Assembly: GCF_021018805.1 (NCBI RefSeq)
Contig: NW_026961094.1
Span: forward strand, 62,001-126,000
Origin: Prinia subflava
Lineage: Eukaryota > Chordata > Aves > Passeriformes > Cisticolidae
Reading direction: 5' to 3'
Length of the DNA: 64,000 bases
In this document: positions 9,734 to 21,030 of the stretch, piece by piece
Layout of the letters: every line of letters begins with the position of its first letter
Position numbering within the stretch: position 1 is the first letter of the stretch
Translations under genes and position numbers: made by a program
The notes under the pieces: model-generated
What the model was told of the DNA's origin: nothing
Seen by the model: only the letters and a program-made list of their open reading frames with translations
Databases searched by the model: none

Positions 9734-12700
9734 GTAAACGCGGGAAGGGGGGCGGGGAGGGGCAAAATGGCGCCCGCTCTGAGGGGAAGCCGCTGTTTGG
9801 CTCCTAAATAATCCCCAAATTCCAACAAATCCTTGGAATTCTCGCTATGGATTTGTGTGGATTACGCAAAGGAAAGGCGGGGAATGTCGAACGCGTTGGT
9901 TTTGTGCTGTTGCAGGGGGCAGAGTGATCGTGCACATCGACCTGGATTGTTTCTATGCTCAAGTGGAAATGCTCCGTAATCCCCAGTTAAGATCCAAGCC
10001 TTTAGGTAGGAATCGTTTCCTTGCGATTTTTTTTTAGGAATTAGGAATATTGAGACAGCAAAATTCAGGAATTGCATGCTGGGTGATCCCAGAAAGAATC
10101 CAGACTCAGCGAGTGAAAAATTCATATCCACTGGGAAATTTCGGCAGCTCCCAAATCCCCTGGGTATTTGTGATAGAACTCCATTCCTGGCTAGAATTTT
10201 TTGGGGGGTGATTCTAAAATTTCCCAATCAAATCCCGATTTTTCCCGTGGAAAATTTGATTTCGGGAATGGATTTTTCCAAGTTGTTTGTTTTTTTCCCC
10301 ACAGAAAACTGGGATCTTCTCCCACTTTCGGTGGAAATCTGCAACGCGAATCCTGATTTGTAGAGTTGCGGGATCTGGGAATTCCCCCCAAAATAAATAA
10401 TGATCTCAGATTTTGCATTTTATAGGAACTCAACAAAAAAACATCGTTGTCACATGCAATTATGAAGCCAGGAAATTTGGGATTGGGAAGCTGATGTCGG
10501 TCAAGGAAGCCAAAGAAAAATGCCCAGAGCTCATCCTGGTCAACGGAGAAGATTTAACTCCCTACAGGGAAATGTCTTATAAAGTCACAGGTAAAAAATT
10601 CTCTCTTTCTTTTGGGAAAAATCCAACAATTTTGTGGTTTTCCAGCTGTGGGGTTTTTTTCTGCGTGGAACTTCCAGAATTCCTGTGGGAACAGTGGGAG
10701 TTAAAAGGTGGAATTTCCTAAAGAAATTCTTGGAGCTGTAATTCTTTAATCCTGCTAAAATCTCGGGGGAAAATCGTACCAGGTCAAAAATTCCCGATTT
10801 TTCGGGGGGAAAACCCCGAAATTTTTTGTTTTCCCAGTTAAAATTAGGGAAAGAAATAATTCCAGGTCAAAAATTCTCGTGGGTTTTTTTTTTTTGTGTG
10901 TGTGTTTGGGTTTTTTGGTGGGTTTTTGTTTTTTGGGGTTTTTTGGGGGGGGTAGGGGGTGGAACCCAAGAATTTTTACATTTTCTATATAAAATCTCTA
11001 GGAAAAAAAAAATTCTAGGTCAAAAATTCCCAGTATTTTTCAGGAAGAAACAGGAATTTTGTCATTTTCCAGCTAAAATATTTGGGAAAAAATCCTGGAA
11101 TTATGGAAAATTCAGAATTATGGGCACAAAAATCTCAGAATCAGAAAAAAAAATCTGTAATTTGGGAAATTTTTTTCCTCTTTAGAACTCCTGGGGGAAT
11201 TTTGTCCACTGGTGGAAAGACTCGGCTTCGATGAGAATTTCTTGGACATCACAGAATTGGTGGAGAAAAAATTCCAGGAATTGGAGCCAAATTCCCAAAT
11301 CCCCATTTTTGGCCATGTCTACAAGGAGGAAGGTGAAAAAAAAGGGAATTCTGGGGGGGGGAAAAGGGAATTTTGGTAAAGAAATTTGGGATTTTTTTGA
11401 AAATAAATGGGAAGTCTTGAGGGGAAATAGGAGATTTTGGGGGAAAATGAAAATTTTTGGAAAAATCTGGGATTTTTTTTGAAAAAATTGGGAATTTTGA
11501 AGGAAAAATGGTAATTTAGGGGGGGAATGAGAATTTTATGGGAAAAAGTGAATTTTGCGGGAAACTGGAAATTTTTGGGGAAAAATAGGAATTTTGGGGA
11601 AAAAAGACTTTTTTCTTGGGAATGGGAAAAATTGAAATTTTGAGGGGAAAAAAGGGAATTTTTTTTAAAAATTTGATTTTTTTGGAAAAAATTGGGAATT
11701 TTGAGGTGAAAACGGTAATTTAAGGGGAAAATGTGAGTTTTAGAGAGAAAAGTGGGAATTTTGTAGAGAAAAAAGGAATTTTGGTGAAAATAGGCTATTT
11801 TGGGAGAAGAAATGGGAATTTGGGGGGAAATAGGAATTCTTTGGAAAAAATTGTAATTTGGGAAAAAAATGGGAAATTTTTTTGAAAAATAGGAATTTGA
11901 GGGAATCATGGGAATTGTGAGGGGAAAAACGAGAATTTTGGTGTCAAATCGGGATTTTTCTAAAAAATTGGGGAACTTTGGGGAGAAAATTAAGATTTTT
12001 GGGGAAAAAATTGGGAATTTGGGAGAAAATCAATTTTGGAGAAAAAGGGGGAATTTTGAGAGAAAAAAAGTGAATTTTATGCAGAAAAATGGGAATTTTG
12101 AGGAAAAATGGGAATTTTGAGAAAAAAATGGGAATTTTGGGGGGAAAAAATGGAATTTTTTTTTTCCAGCTGTGAATTTCCAAGATCCTGTCCACATCCG
12201 ACTCGCCCTGGGCTCCGGAATCGCTTGGGAGCTCCGGGATCGCCTCAGATCCCAGCTGGGAATCACCGGATGTGCTGGGATCGCTTCCAACAAATCCCTG
12301 GCCAAAATGATCTCGGGAGTTTTCAAACCCGATCAACAAACGCTGCTGCTGCCCGAAAATCACCGGGAATTCTTATCCAGCCTGGATCACATCCAGAAAA
12401 TTCCAGGTAAAAGACAAAAGCTTGGATTTTCCCCCAAAATGTCCATTTCCCCCCAGAATCTCTATTTTCCCCCAAAAATTCCCTTTCTTCCCCCTAAAAT
12501 CCCTTTTTCTCTCCAAATTTCTCATTTTTCTCCTCAAATTTCCTATTTTGGAATTTTTTGGCTGGGATTTCGGGAATTTTTGGTCAGAATTCTAGGTCAT
12601 GATTTTTAGGAATTTTTGACCAGAATTTTGAGAATTCCTTGCTAGGATTTGACGATTTTTTTTCCCAGGATTTTGGGAAACTTCTTGGAATTTTGAGAAT

Positions 12701-15700
12701 GTTTTGCCAGAACTTTAGAATTTTTAGTAATAATTCGTGAATTTTTTGTTGATATTTCGAGAATTTTTAATCCAGATTTTTGGGGTTTTTTTCTGAAATG
12801 TTGGGAATTCTTTCCAGGATTTGGGGAATTTTTAGTTGAAATTTTGTGAATTTTTGGCCTGGATGTTGGGAAATTTTGCTGGGATTTTGAGGTTTCTTTG
12901 CCAAAATTTGGGGGTTTTTTTCCAGTGGAATTTTGCAAACTTTTTGCTGGTATTTTGGGAACTTTGGGACAAACTGTAGGGAATTTTTTGCCAGAATTCT
13001 GGCAAATTTGGGGAATTTTTTTGCTGCAATTCTGGGATATTTTTACTGGATTTTGAAAAATTCTTCCCAGCATTTCAGGGAATTTTTTCTTGGAATTTTA
13101 AGAACATTTTGCCAGGATTTCCTTTTTTTTTTTTTTTTTTTTTTTTTTTTGCAATTTTGGGAATTTTTTGCCGAAATTTTGGGAATTTTTCCTGCAAGTT
13201 CTGGAATTTTTTCGCTAATAATTGGGAATTTTTTGCTCCCATTTTGTGAACTTTTGGCTGGAATTTGGAGAATTTTTGGCCAGGATTTTGGGAAGTTTTT
13301 GAATTTTCAGCTGGGATTTTGAGAACTTTTTCCTGAGATTTTGGGCACTTTGTGCTCTGGTTTGGGGAATTTTTGGCTGCAACTTTTGAGACTTTTTTTG
13401 GAATTTGTTTGCCACGATTTTTGAAATTTTTTGAGGTTTCAGCTGGGATTTGGGGACTTTTTTGCTTGGATTTTGGTAAGTTTTTTAGGTACGACTTCTA
13501 GGAATTTTGTGCCTGAAGTTTGGAAATTTTTTGCTGCAATTTTGGGTTTTTTTAATGAGAATTTTTACTGTTTCAGGGATCGGCTCCAAAACCACCGAAC
13601 GTTTGGAAAAACTGGGAGTTAGAAAAATCCAAGATCTCCAAGAATTCCCAGTTTTTTTGTTGGAAAAAGAATTTGGAATTTCAGCAGCTCAACGAATCCA
13701 CGAATTAAGCCTTGGACAAGAAAACTCCCAAATTATTCCTTGGAAACCTCCCCAGGTACAAAAATTGCTTGGAATTCTGCTAAATTCCCAAATAACAAAA
13801 TCCCTTTTTCTCTCCAAAAATCTCATTTTTTCCCCCAAAATTCCCTTTTTTCCATCAAAATTCCCATTTGCCTCCATTTTTCCCAAAAATCCCTTTTTTC
13901 CTAAAATTCTCATTTTTCCTTAAAAATGCCATTTCCCAAAAATCCTTACTTTCCCTCAAAATTTCTGTTTCCTTTGCAAAAAAATCCCTTTTCTTCCAAA
14001 ATGGCCATTTTCCTTCTTTTCACCCCAAAATCTGCAATTTTTTCTCCAAAATTTCCATTCCTTCTCACAAAATTCTCATTTTCCTGCCACAACTCCCATT
14101 TTTCCCCAAAATTCTCATTTTCCCTTAAAACTGCCATTTTTCCTATGAAGTACTTATTTTCCTCCAAAAATTCCAAATTTTTTCAAAAAATCCCATTTTT
14201 CCTCTCATGTCCCCCAAAGAATTCCCAGTTTTTCCCCAAAACTTCCCATTCTTCTCTCAAAATTCCCATTTTCCTCCTAAACTTCCCATTTCCCCCCACA
14301 ATTACCATTTTTTCTCCAAAATTCCCAAGTTTTTGGGCAAATCTCCCCACATTTTTCAAAGAAAATTTGGGGATTTTTTTTTCTCAGTCTTTCAGTGATG
14401 AAGATTCCTTCCCCAAGATTTCCACAGAAGAGGAAGTGAGGGAGAAAATCCGGGAGTTGCTTCCCAAGCTTTTGGAAAGGTGAGAATTCCCCCCAAAAAA
14501 AGCCCCAGAACTTTGTCAGTTCTCCCCAAAAAATCCCAATTTTTTTCACAATAAAATCCGGTTTTTCCCTTATAAATTCTTGTTTTCCCATTTTTCCCCA
14601 AATTTTCCATTTTTCTCTAAAATTCCCATTTTTCCGTCATTTTTAGCCTAAAATTTCCCTTTTTTCCACCAAATCCCAATTTTGCTGCCCCAAATTCCCA
14701 TTTTCCCCCCAAATTCCCATTTTTCCTAAAATGCCCATTTCCTTCACTGGAATTCCCATTTTTTCCCTAAAAAACCCATTTTTCCTGCCAAAATCCCACG
14801 TCTTTTCTCAAAACTTTTTTCCCCAAAATTCCCATTTTTCCAGCAAAATTCCCATTTTTTATCTTAGAAGTCCCATTTTTTTCCGATTTTTCCCCCAAAA
14901 TTCCCGATTTACCCCAAAATCCCCACTTTTCCCCCAAACTACCCATTTTTCTCCAGATTTCCCACTTTTTCTACTAAAATTCCCGTTTTTCCGGCAAAAT
15001 TCTCATTTTTTGTCCTGACAGTCCTATTTTTTCCCCAAAAAAATTCCCAGTTTTTGCCCGAAATTCCCGATTTTTCTCCCAAAATCCCTGTTGTTGTCCC
15101 CAGGATTTCCCAGGATGGGAGGAAACCTCAGACGCTCAGGTTGGGAATCCGAAAATTCCCCGGGAAAAATTCCAGGCGGGAATTCCGGCAGTGCCCGATC
15201 CCCAAACATCTCATCCCCAAATTTGGGCAAGGTAAGATCCCAGAATATGCAAATTTTCCCCAAATTTCCCGTTTTTTCGCCCAAAATCCCAAGTTTTTCT
15301 ACCAACACTCCTTTTTTTTTTTGCCAAAAATGCCCATTTTTTCCCAGAATTCCCATTTTTCCCCCAATATTTTTTCCCAATTTTTTTTTCCAAAAATTCT
15401 TTTCCCCCAGAAAACTCCCATTTTTCCTAAAACATTCCCTTTTAACCCCCATTTTTTTGCAAAATTCCTTTTCTCCAGAATTCCCATTTTCCCCAAAAAT
15501 GTCCCATTTCCCTTCCCCCCAAAATTCCCAGTATTTACAGGAAAAAGAAAACCAAAATACCAGTTTCCCCAAAATTTTTTTTCCCAAACACTTATTTTCC
15601 TACAAAAATAGATATCTTTTTCCCCAAAAATTTTGCATTTTCCCCCTCAAAACTTTTTTCATTTTTTCCCCCAAAATTTCCGAATTTTTCCCCCAAAAAT

Positions 15701-18122
15701 CCTTTTTCCCCACCAAAATTCCTTTTTTTACCAAAAAGTCCCATTTTTCCCTCAAAAAATGCTTATTTTCCCTCAAAATTCCCATTTTTTCCTCTAAAAA
15801 TCTCAAATTTCCCCCAGACATTCCCATTTGTTCTCCCAAAATTCTCATTTTTCCCAAAATTCCAATTTCTCCCCAAAATTCACTATTTTCCACAACACCT
15901 CCCATTTTTTCCCCACCAAAGTTCCTATTTTGCCAGAAATTCCCCATTTTCCCTAAAATTTCCCATTTTTCCTCAAAACTCCCAAATTTTTCCTGAAATA
16001 CCCATTTTTTGCCAAAAATTTCCATTTTTCCCCCCTAAAAAAATTTCCCTCAAAAGTTCCTTTTCTCCCCAAATTCCATTTTTTCAAAACTTCTTTCTTG
16101 TTCAAAATTTCCCCTTATTCCCAGAAAAGCCCCATTATTTTCTCAAAATTCACAATTTTTCAAAAGTTTGCCATTTTTTTCTTAAAAATCCCAAATTTTT
16201 GCCAGAAATTTCCATTTGCCCCCCCAAGTTTCGATTTTTCTCTCAAATTTTTGTTACTTTTTCCAGAATTCCCCTTTTCCCCATTTTTTCCCCAAATCCC
16301 CATATTTCTCAAAAAAATCCTATTTTTTTCCAAAATGGCAATTTTGCCCTCAAAATTCCCACTTCTTGTCCCAAAAATCTGATTTTTTCCACAGTTTTTC
16401 CCACCACTTCTTCCGTAAAAAATGGATTAAAAAGAGAAGAAAAATGAGAAGTTTTGAGGGGAAAAAAGGGAAGTTTTTGGAAGACAGATGGGAATTTTGG
16501 GGAGGGGAGGGGGAATAGAGATTTTCAGGGAAAAAATAGTATTACTTTGGGGAAAAAAGAAGAATTTTTGGCAAAGAGGAATTACTTGGAAAAAAGGTAT
16601 TTTTGGGAATAAACGGCAATTTTGGGAGCAAAAATTAAAAAATTTTGGGGGAAAACTGGGAAATTTTGGAGAAAATCTGCGCTCTCATGGGAAAAAATGG
16701 GATTTTTGGGGGGGAAACCAGAATTTTGGGGGAAAAAACAGGATTTGGGGGGGAAAAATGGGGGAAAAAGAGAATTTTGGGGGAGGACTTGGGATTTTAG
16801 GGGGAAAAATGAGAATTTTTGGGGAAAAGGGGGAATTTTAGGAGAATAAATATGAATTTTTGGCAAAAAAGGATGTTTTGGGGGAAAAAATAGGAATTTT
16901 AGGGAAGAAAAAGGAATTATTTTGAAAAGTTTTTCCCGTTTTTTTCCCAAGAAAATGAGGAACTGCTCCCGATTTTGGAGGAAATCTTGATGAAACTTTT
17001 CCGGAAAATGATCGGGGGAAAATTCCAGCTGACGCTGCTGAGCCTGGGATTTTCCAAGCTCCAGGAATTCCCAGGGAATCTCGGGAAAGGATCCATCAAA
17101 TTCTACCTGAAACGGGTAAGGAGTAAAAAATAAATGGGAATTTTGGGGGGAAAAATGGGTATTGGGGGAAAAAGGTGGGTGTTCTTGGAGAAAAACACAA
17201 ATTTTGAGGAAAAAATTGGAATTTTTTGGGAAAAGAAATGGGATTTTGGAGAGAAAAACTGAGATTTTCTTGGCAAAAATAATTTTGGGGGATTTTTTTT
17301 AGGTTTTAAATAGTATTTATGGGGGTGTTTTGAGAAGATTGTTTATGCATTTTTCGTGAAATTTGGTGATTTTTGGGATTTTAAAAAGGACTTTTTAAGG
17401 AACTTTGTTGGAATTTTTGGAGTTATTGTCATGGAATTTTGGGGAGAATTTTTTTGGAGTTTTAAATGGAAATTTTGGTGGTTTTTTACAGATTTTTTGT
17501 TTGTTTTTAATACAATTTCCTGGGACTTGGGGGGGTTTAAACGAATTTGGGGTGGTCTTTTTGGGTTTTATACAATTTGCAGGGGGCAGGTTTAGTAGGA
17601 ATTTTTGGTAACTTTTGGGGATTTTCTGGGAATATTTTGGAGTTTTTTCATGGAATTTTTGGGGCTTTTTTGATGGGAATTGTAATGGAATTTTTTGTGA
17701 TTTGGGTTTTTTTAATGCAGTTTTTGGGTTGTTTTCGCTAATTTTGGGAATTTTTAACGAGGATTTCTCCAGAATTTTCCTTTTTTTCGCCGCAGGAATC
17801 TCAGAACAAAGAAATGGACACACCCAGAGCTCCGAAAATCCAGAAAATTCCAGAAAACTCCGATAAAAAACCAGGGATTTTGGATTTTCCACGGAATTTT
17901 CCTGCGAAAAAAGAAGAAAAAGTCCCGCCAGATGTGGATCCCGAAGTTTTTTCCGAGCTGCCTCCAGAAATTCAGGAAGAACTCTGGACTCAGTGGAGGA
18001 ATCGGGATTGGGAAAGGAGAAATTCCTTGGAAAAATCCTCTGGAAAAGCCCCAAATCTGGGAATGCGTTCCCAATGTGATTTGTTGAGATACTGGAAATC
18101 CCAAGGGAATTTTTCGGGATAA
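9676..18122 (+). CDS. POLI: POLI, DNA polymerase iota (10 exons, complete, 528 aa)
   Basis: Y-family translesion polymerase that inserts nucleotides opposite lesions in the nucleus. Ten GT-AG exons join to 1587 nt. The catalytic centre is intact: HIDLDCFYAQVE (Asp28) and RLGFDENF (Asp120, Glu121), with GTQQKNIVVTCNYEARKFG in the fingers. Helix-hairpin-helix residues follow in GIGSKTTERLEKLG, then a little-finger domain (ISQDGRKPQTLRLGIRKF, FRQCPIPKHL). KGSIKFYL near residues 411-418 aligns with the PIP-box region. One ubiquitin-binding motif (DPEVFSELPPEIQEEL, residues 468-483) keeps the LP core. Human POLI, as I recall, has about 715-740 aa and two such motifs, so the C-terminal linker and one motif are lost here. 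The start at 9676 gives an acidic MEEPFPEEQDEEEDEEW, like the mammalian N-terminus. Confidence 0.95.
9916..10005 (+). CDS. POLI: POLI exon 2 (first catalytic Asp)
   Basis: 90 nt between TGTTGCAG and GTAGGA. Encodes GRVIVHIDLDCFYAQVEMLR and NPQLRSKPL. Confidence 0.95.
10426..10590 (+). CDS. POLI: POLI exon 3 (fingers)
   Basis: 165 nt after TTTTATAG, before GTAAAA. Encodes TQQKNIVVTCNYEARKFGIG, LMSVKEAKEKCPEL and NGEDLTPYREMSYKVT. Confidence 0.95.
11186..11332 (+). CDS. POLI: POLI exon 4 (catalytic Asp-Glu pair)
   Basis: 147 nt after CTCTTTAG, before GTGAAA. Encodes LLGEFCPLVERLGFDENFLD through FGHVYKEE. The DE pair supplies the remaining metal ligands. Confidence 0.95.
12170..12406 (+). CDS. 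POLI: POLI exon 5 (palm/thumb)
   Basis: 237 nt after TTTTTCCAG, before GTAAAA. Encodes FQDPVHIRLALGSGIAWELR and LGITGCAGIASNKSLAKMIS with GVFKPDQQTLLLPEN, strongly matching Y-family polymerase iota. Confidence 0.95.
13577..13755 (+). CDS. POLI: POLI exon 6 (thumb, HhH)
   Basis: 179 nt after GTTTCAG, before GTACAA. Encodes GIGSKTTERLEKLGVRKIQD and LEKEFGISAAQRIHELSLGQ. Confidence 0.94.
14388..14479 (+). CDS. POLI: POLI exon 7
   Basis: 92 nt after TTTCTCAG, before GTGAGA. Encodes SFSDEDSFPKISTEEEVREK and IRELLPKLLE; leads into the little finger. Confidence 0.93.
15104..15231 (+). CDS. POLI: POLI exon 8 (little finger)
   Basis: 128 nt after GTCCCCAG, before GTAAGA. Encodes ISQDGRKPQTLRLGIRKFPG and FRQCPIPKHLIPKFGQ. 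A second CAG 10 nt into the exon could serve as a weak alternative acceptor, but would shift the frame. Confidence 0.92.
16952..17115 (+). CDS. POLI: POLI exon 9 (end of little finger, PIP-like region)
   Basis: 164 nt after TTCCCAAG, before GTAAGG. Encodes LLPILEEILMKLFRKMIGGK, FQLTLLSLGFSKLQ and GNLGKGSIKFYLKR. Confidence 0.92.
17796..18122 (+). CDS. POLI: POLI exon 10 (single UBM, stop)
   Basis: 327 nt after TCGCCGCAG, ending TTTTCGGGATAA. Contains one ubiquitin-binding motif, VDPEVFSELPPEIQEELW. Much shorter than the mammalian last exon. Confidence 0.92.
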   Translation, partial: ESQNKEMDTPRAPKIQKIPENSDKKPGILDFPRNFPAKKEEKVPPDVDPEVFSELPPEIQEELWTQWRNRDWERRNSLEKSSGKAPNLGMRSQCDLLRYWKSQGNFSG

Positions 18123-19516
18123 ATTCAGCAATTCCGTGGAAATTTCTTTTAAAAACTCCCCCCAAAAATTCCTTTAAAAAATTGCAAAAATCTCCCCAAA
18201 ATCCATAAAAAGGAAAAAAAAAAAATCCGTTTAAAAGCACAAAACATTCAATTAAAAAATTCTGTTACCCCCACCAAATTCCTTCAAAAAAACCCCCCAA
18301 AAACTCTGTAAAACACCCCCCAAAAATTCCAGTAAAAACCCAAAGATTCCTTTAAACAACTCCCTAAAAATGTCAAAAAATCTATTAAGAAACCAAAGAA
18401 TTCCTTTAAAAAAACCCCAAAATTCCATTAGAAACCAAAAAAATTCCGTTGAAAAAGCCCCCAAAAATCCAAAATAATCTATTAAACACAACACTCCATT
18501 AAAAAAAACCCACCAAAATTCCATTAGACCAAGAAAAATTCTTTAAAAAAAACCCAAAAAAATCCATTTAAAATAGAAAACATTCCATTAAAAGCCCCCC
18601 AAAAATTCCTTTTAGAAGATCTTTAAAAATTCCATTCAATACCCTCCAAAATCGTCCCAAAAATTCATTCAGAACCCCAAATACTCCATGACAAAACTCC
18701 AGAAATTCCATTATAGATTGCAAAAAATTCCCCCCCAAAAAGAAAATATTTAAAAAAAAGTTTAAAATGCCCTCAAAAGTTTCTTTGAAAGTAAAAAAAA
18801 ATCCCCCAAATTTTTTCCATGACAGATCCATAAAAACTCCCAAAAGAACCCACCCCAAAATTAAGAGCACCCTCAAAATTCCATTCAAAACTGAAAAAAA
18901 TCCCAAAAAGTCCTTTAAAAGAACTCCAAAAAATTCTGGAGAAAACCCCATTACAAATCCCAAATTTCCCCCCAAAATTCCATGATAAATCCCTAAAAAT
19001 TCCCCCAAAATTCGATAGAGTTCCATTTAGAGTCTTCCAAAATGTGTAAAAATTCCATAAACCCCCCCCCCAAGATTGCCCCCAAAATTCCCTGAAGATT
19101 ACTTCAAAAAAATCACAAGAATTCCCCCAAATATTCTATCAATCGTCTCTAAGAATTCCAAAAAAACCCGGAAAACCTCTCAAATAAAATTCCATAAAAT
19201 CCCCTAAAATTTCCCCCCAAATCCCCAGAAATTCCATAAAATTCCATTAAAAAATTATTTAAAAATTCTCTAAAAATTCCATTAAATCCACCCCCCCCAA
19301 ATCCTTTAAAAATTCCATCCCAAATGATCCAAAAATTCCTAAAAGGCATTTTCCCAAATCACAAAACAAGGAATTTTTGAGTCCAGAAAAAAAAAAAAAA
19401 AAAAAAAAAATTGGCATTTTTCCATCTTGGCAGTCACAGCAAAGGTCACAAGGAAGAAGGAAGTTCCCGGGTTTTCTGGAGAAATTGGGAAACCCAAATT
19501 TTAATGGATCAATAAA
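18123..19516 (+). other. POLI: POLI 3' UTR with polyadenylation signal (AATAAA 19511-19516)
   Basis: From 18150 to 19370 the sequence is an A-rich AAAAATTCCATTAAAAACCC degenerate repeat. A less repetitive patch at 19425-19520 ends with GGATCAATAAAGG. This is the first well-placed AATAAA downstream of the POLI stop in non-repetitive sequence. The assignment is positional inference. Confidence 0.45.
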
Positions 19517-19539
19517 GGTTTTTTTCGATGTTTCCTGAT

Positions 19540-20030
19540 TTTGCCCCCTGCTGTTATCCCTTTTTTCCGTTCCTATTTTATTTTTTCCCACTTTTCCCCC
19601 CGCTTCCCCCTACCTTTTTTCCCCAAAATCCCTTTTTCCCCCTCACAAAATTTGCTCATTTTATCCCATTTTTTTCTAATTTCCCCCCGATTTTTCCGTT
19701 CCTTCACGATTTTATCCCAATTTTTTTTCTTATTTTTATCCCGATCTTTTCCTGATTTTCCCCTGATTTTATCTCATTTTCCCCTGGTTTATCTGTATTT
19801 TCAGATTTTTTCTGATTGTTTCCTGTTTCTTCCTGATTTCCCTGATTTTATCCCAATGCTTTTCCTATTTGTTTTTCGTCTTTTCCCTTTTCCCATTTTT
19901 TCTGCCTTTCCCTTTTTTCTCCCCATTTTTTCACCAAAATCTCCACTTCCACTCCTCAAAATTTCCATTTTCCCCCAAAATTCCCATTTTTCCCCCTTAA
20001 AATTCCCCTGTTTTTACCTTGAATTTCCTC
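19540..20030. repeat. Pyrimidine-rich low-complexity spacer
   Basis: TTTTTCCCATTTTATCCC-type units between the presumed POLI 3' end and the bicupin exon copy. No coding signal. Confidence 0.7.
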
Positions 20031-20039
20031 TGGTGCTGC

Positions 20040-20240
20040 AGGACTGGGAATTTGGGATCCACTTTTTCCTCAGGAGCTTCATCCCCCCCCCAGAATCCTT
20101 CGGAAATTCCATAAAATCTTTAAAAATCAGGGAAAGCATCAAAATCCCGATGGATGACCAGGAAAGAAGAAAAAAAAATCTCATCCCGGATCTTCCCGGG
20201 GTTTCCCGGAATTCCTGAAATTCCCAACGCATTCTTCGAA
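20040..20240 (-). pseudogene. Inverted, decayed copy of bicupin exon 2
   Basis: On the minus strand the segment mirrors the true exon at 27602-27823: TTTCAGGAATTCCGGGAAAC, then a signal-anchor-like MRFFFLLSW, then IGILMLSLIFKDF, EFPKDSGGG and KVDPKFP-like sequence. The membrane anchor has lost several codons and a G-run shifts the frame near 20090. No copies of the cupin exons accompany it. It reads opposite to the functional gene, so it cannot be spliced into that gene and is best viewed as an inverted exon-plus-flank duplication. Confidence 0.8.
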
Positions 20241-20404
20241 AGCATTAAAAATCCCCTTCTCCAATTCAGAACTATCCAATAAACCAGAAAAACACTTTCA
20301 GAGAAAAACCGGAATAATTTTGTTTGGAATTTTAATTTATTTTATTCTTTTTTTGAGAAAAGCCACTTCTGGCTGCTGCCATGCGCCGCTTTTGACGGCC
20401 CCGC

Positions 20405-21030
20405 GGATGATCCCGGAAATAAAAAAAGTCCAATTGTTTTTTTCCCCCAGGAAAATTTATTTTTCCTTAATTTCCGTCATCCCAGAAATCCATAGCACAA
20501 TACCATGGCAGAATTCCCTGGCATTTTGCGCATATTTCCCAGGATTTCCTCAGGAATGCGGCGCTTTTCTCGTCTTGTCCTCGCTCCTGAGGGAAGGGGG
20601 GGGGGGGGGGGCGGGAACCGAGGAAGATACCGGAAATAAAACCTGCAGTTTTTACCCAAAAATATGCGGGTTTTTCTCCAGAAAAGCTCGTTTTCCCTTA
20701 ATTCCGTCAGCCCAGAAATCCATAGCACAACTCACAAGCAGGATTCCCTGAAATTTTGCCAATATTTTCCAGGATTTCCTCGAGAATGCGTCGCTTTTCC
20801 CGCTCTCGTTCCTGACGGGGAAGAGGCGGGACAGCCCCGCCGCCGATCCCGGAAGTAAATTCCTATTTTTACCCTCAAAATTGATTTTTTTTCCCCTAGA
20901 AAAGTTAATTTTTCCTTAAGTTCGTCATCCCAGAAATCCGTAGCACAATTCCCAAGGAGGATTCCCTGGAATTTTGCAAATATTTCCCAGAATTTCCTCA
21001 GGAATGTAGCGCTGGTGGCAGTGCTTTTCC
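20405..21030. repeat. Three-copy tandem repeat, about 218-bp unit
   Basis: Each copy begins with an ETS-like CCGGAAATAAA or CCGGAAGTAAA (20413, 20630, 20849). A pyrimidine run with CAG/AGAAAAG follows, then TTCCTTAATTCCGTCA and CCAGAAATCCATAGCACAA. Next come GGATTCCCTG and TTTCCCAGGATTTCCTCAGG, ending near CTCGCTCCTGAGGGAAG. Copies 1 and 2 are full; copy 3 is truncated around 21030. Function unknown. Confidence 0.85.

Larger units (their letters stand above)
10600..17790. repeat. POLI introns: alternating-polarity GGGAATTTTGGG / AAATTCCCATTTTT tracts
   Basis: Introns are nearly all degenerate 15-20 bp units. Polarity switches sharply. GGGAATTTTGG on the plus strand fills 11335-12165, 12560-13570, 16430-16920 and 17120-17760. 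AAATTCCCATTTTTCC fills 12410-12560, 13760-14385, 14480-15100 and 15235-16400. An uninterrupted poly-T lies at 13122-13149. Only the listed exons interrupt this. Confidence 0.8.
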
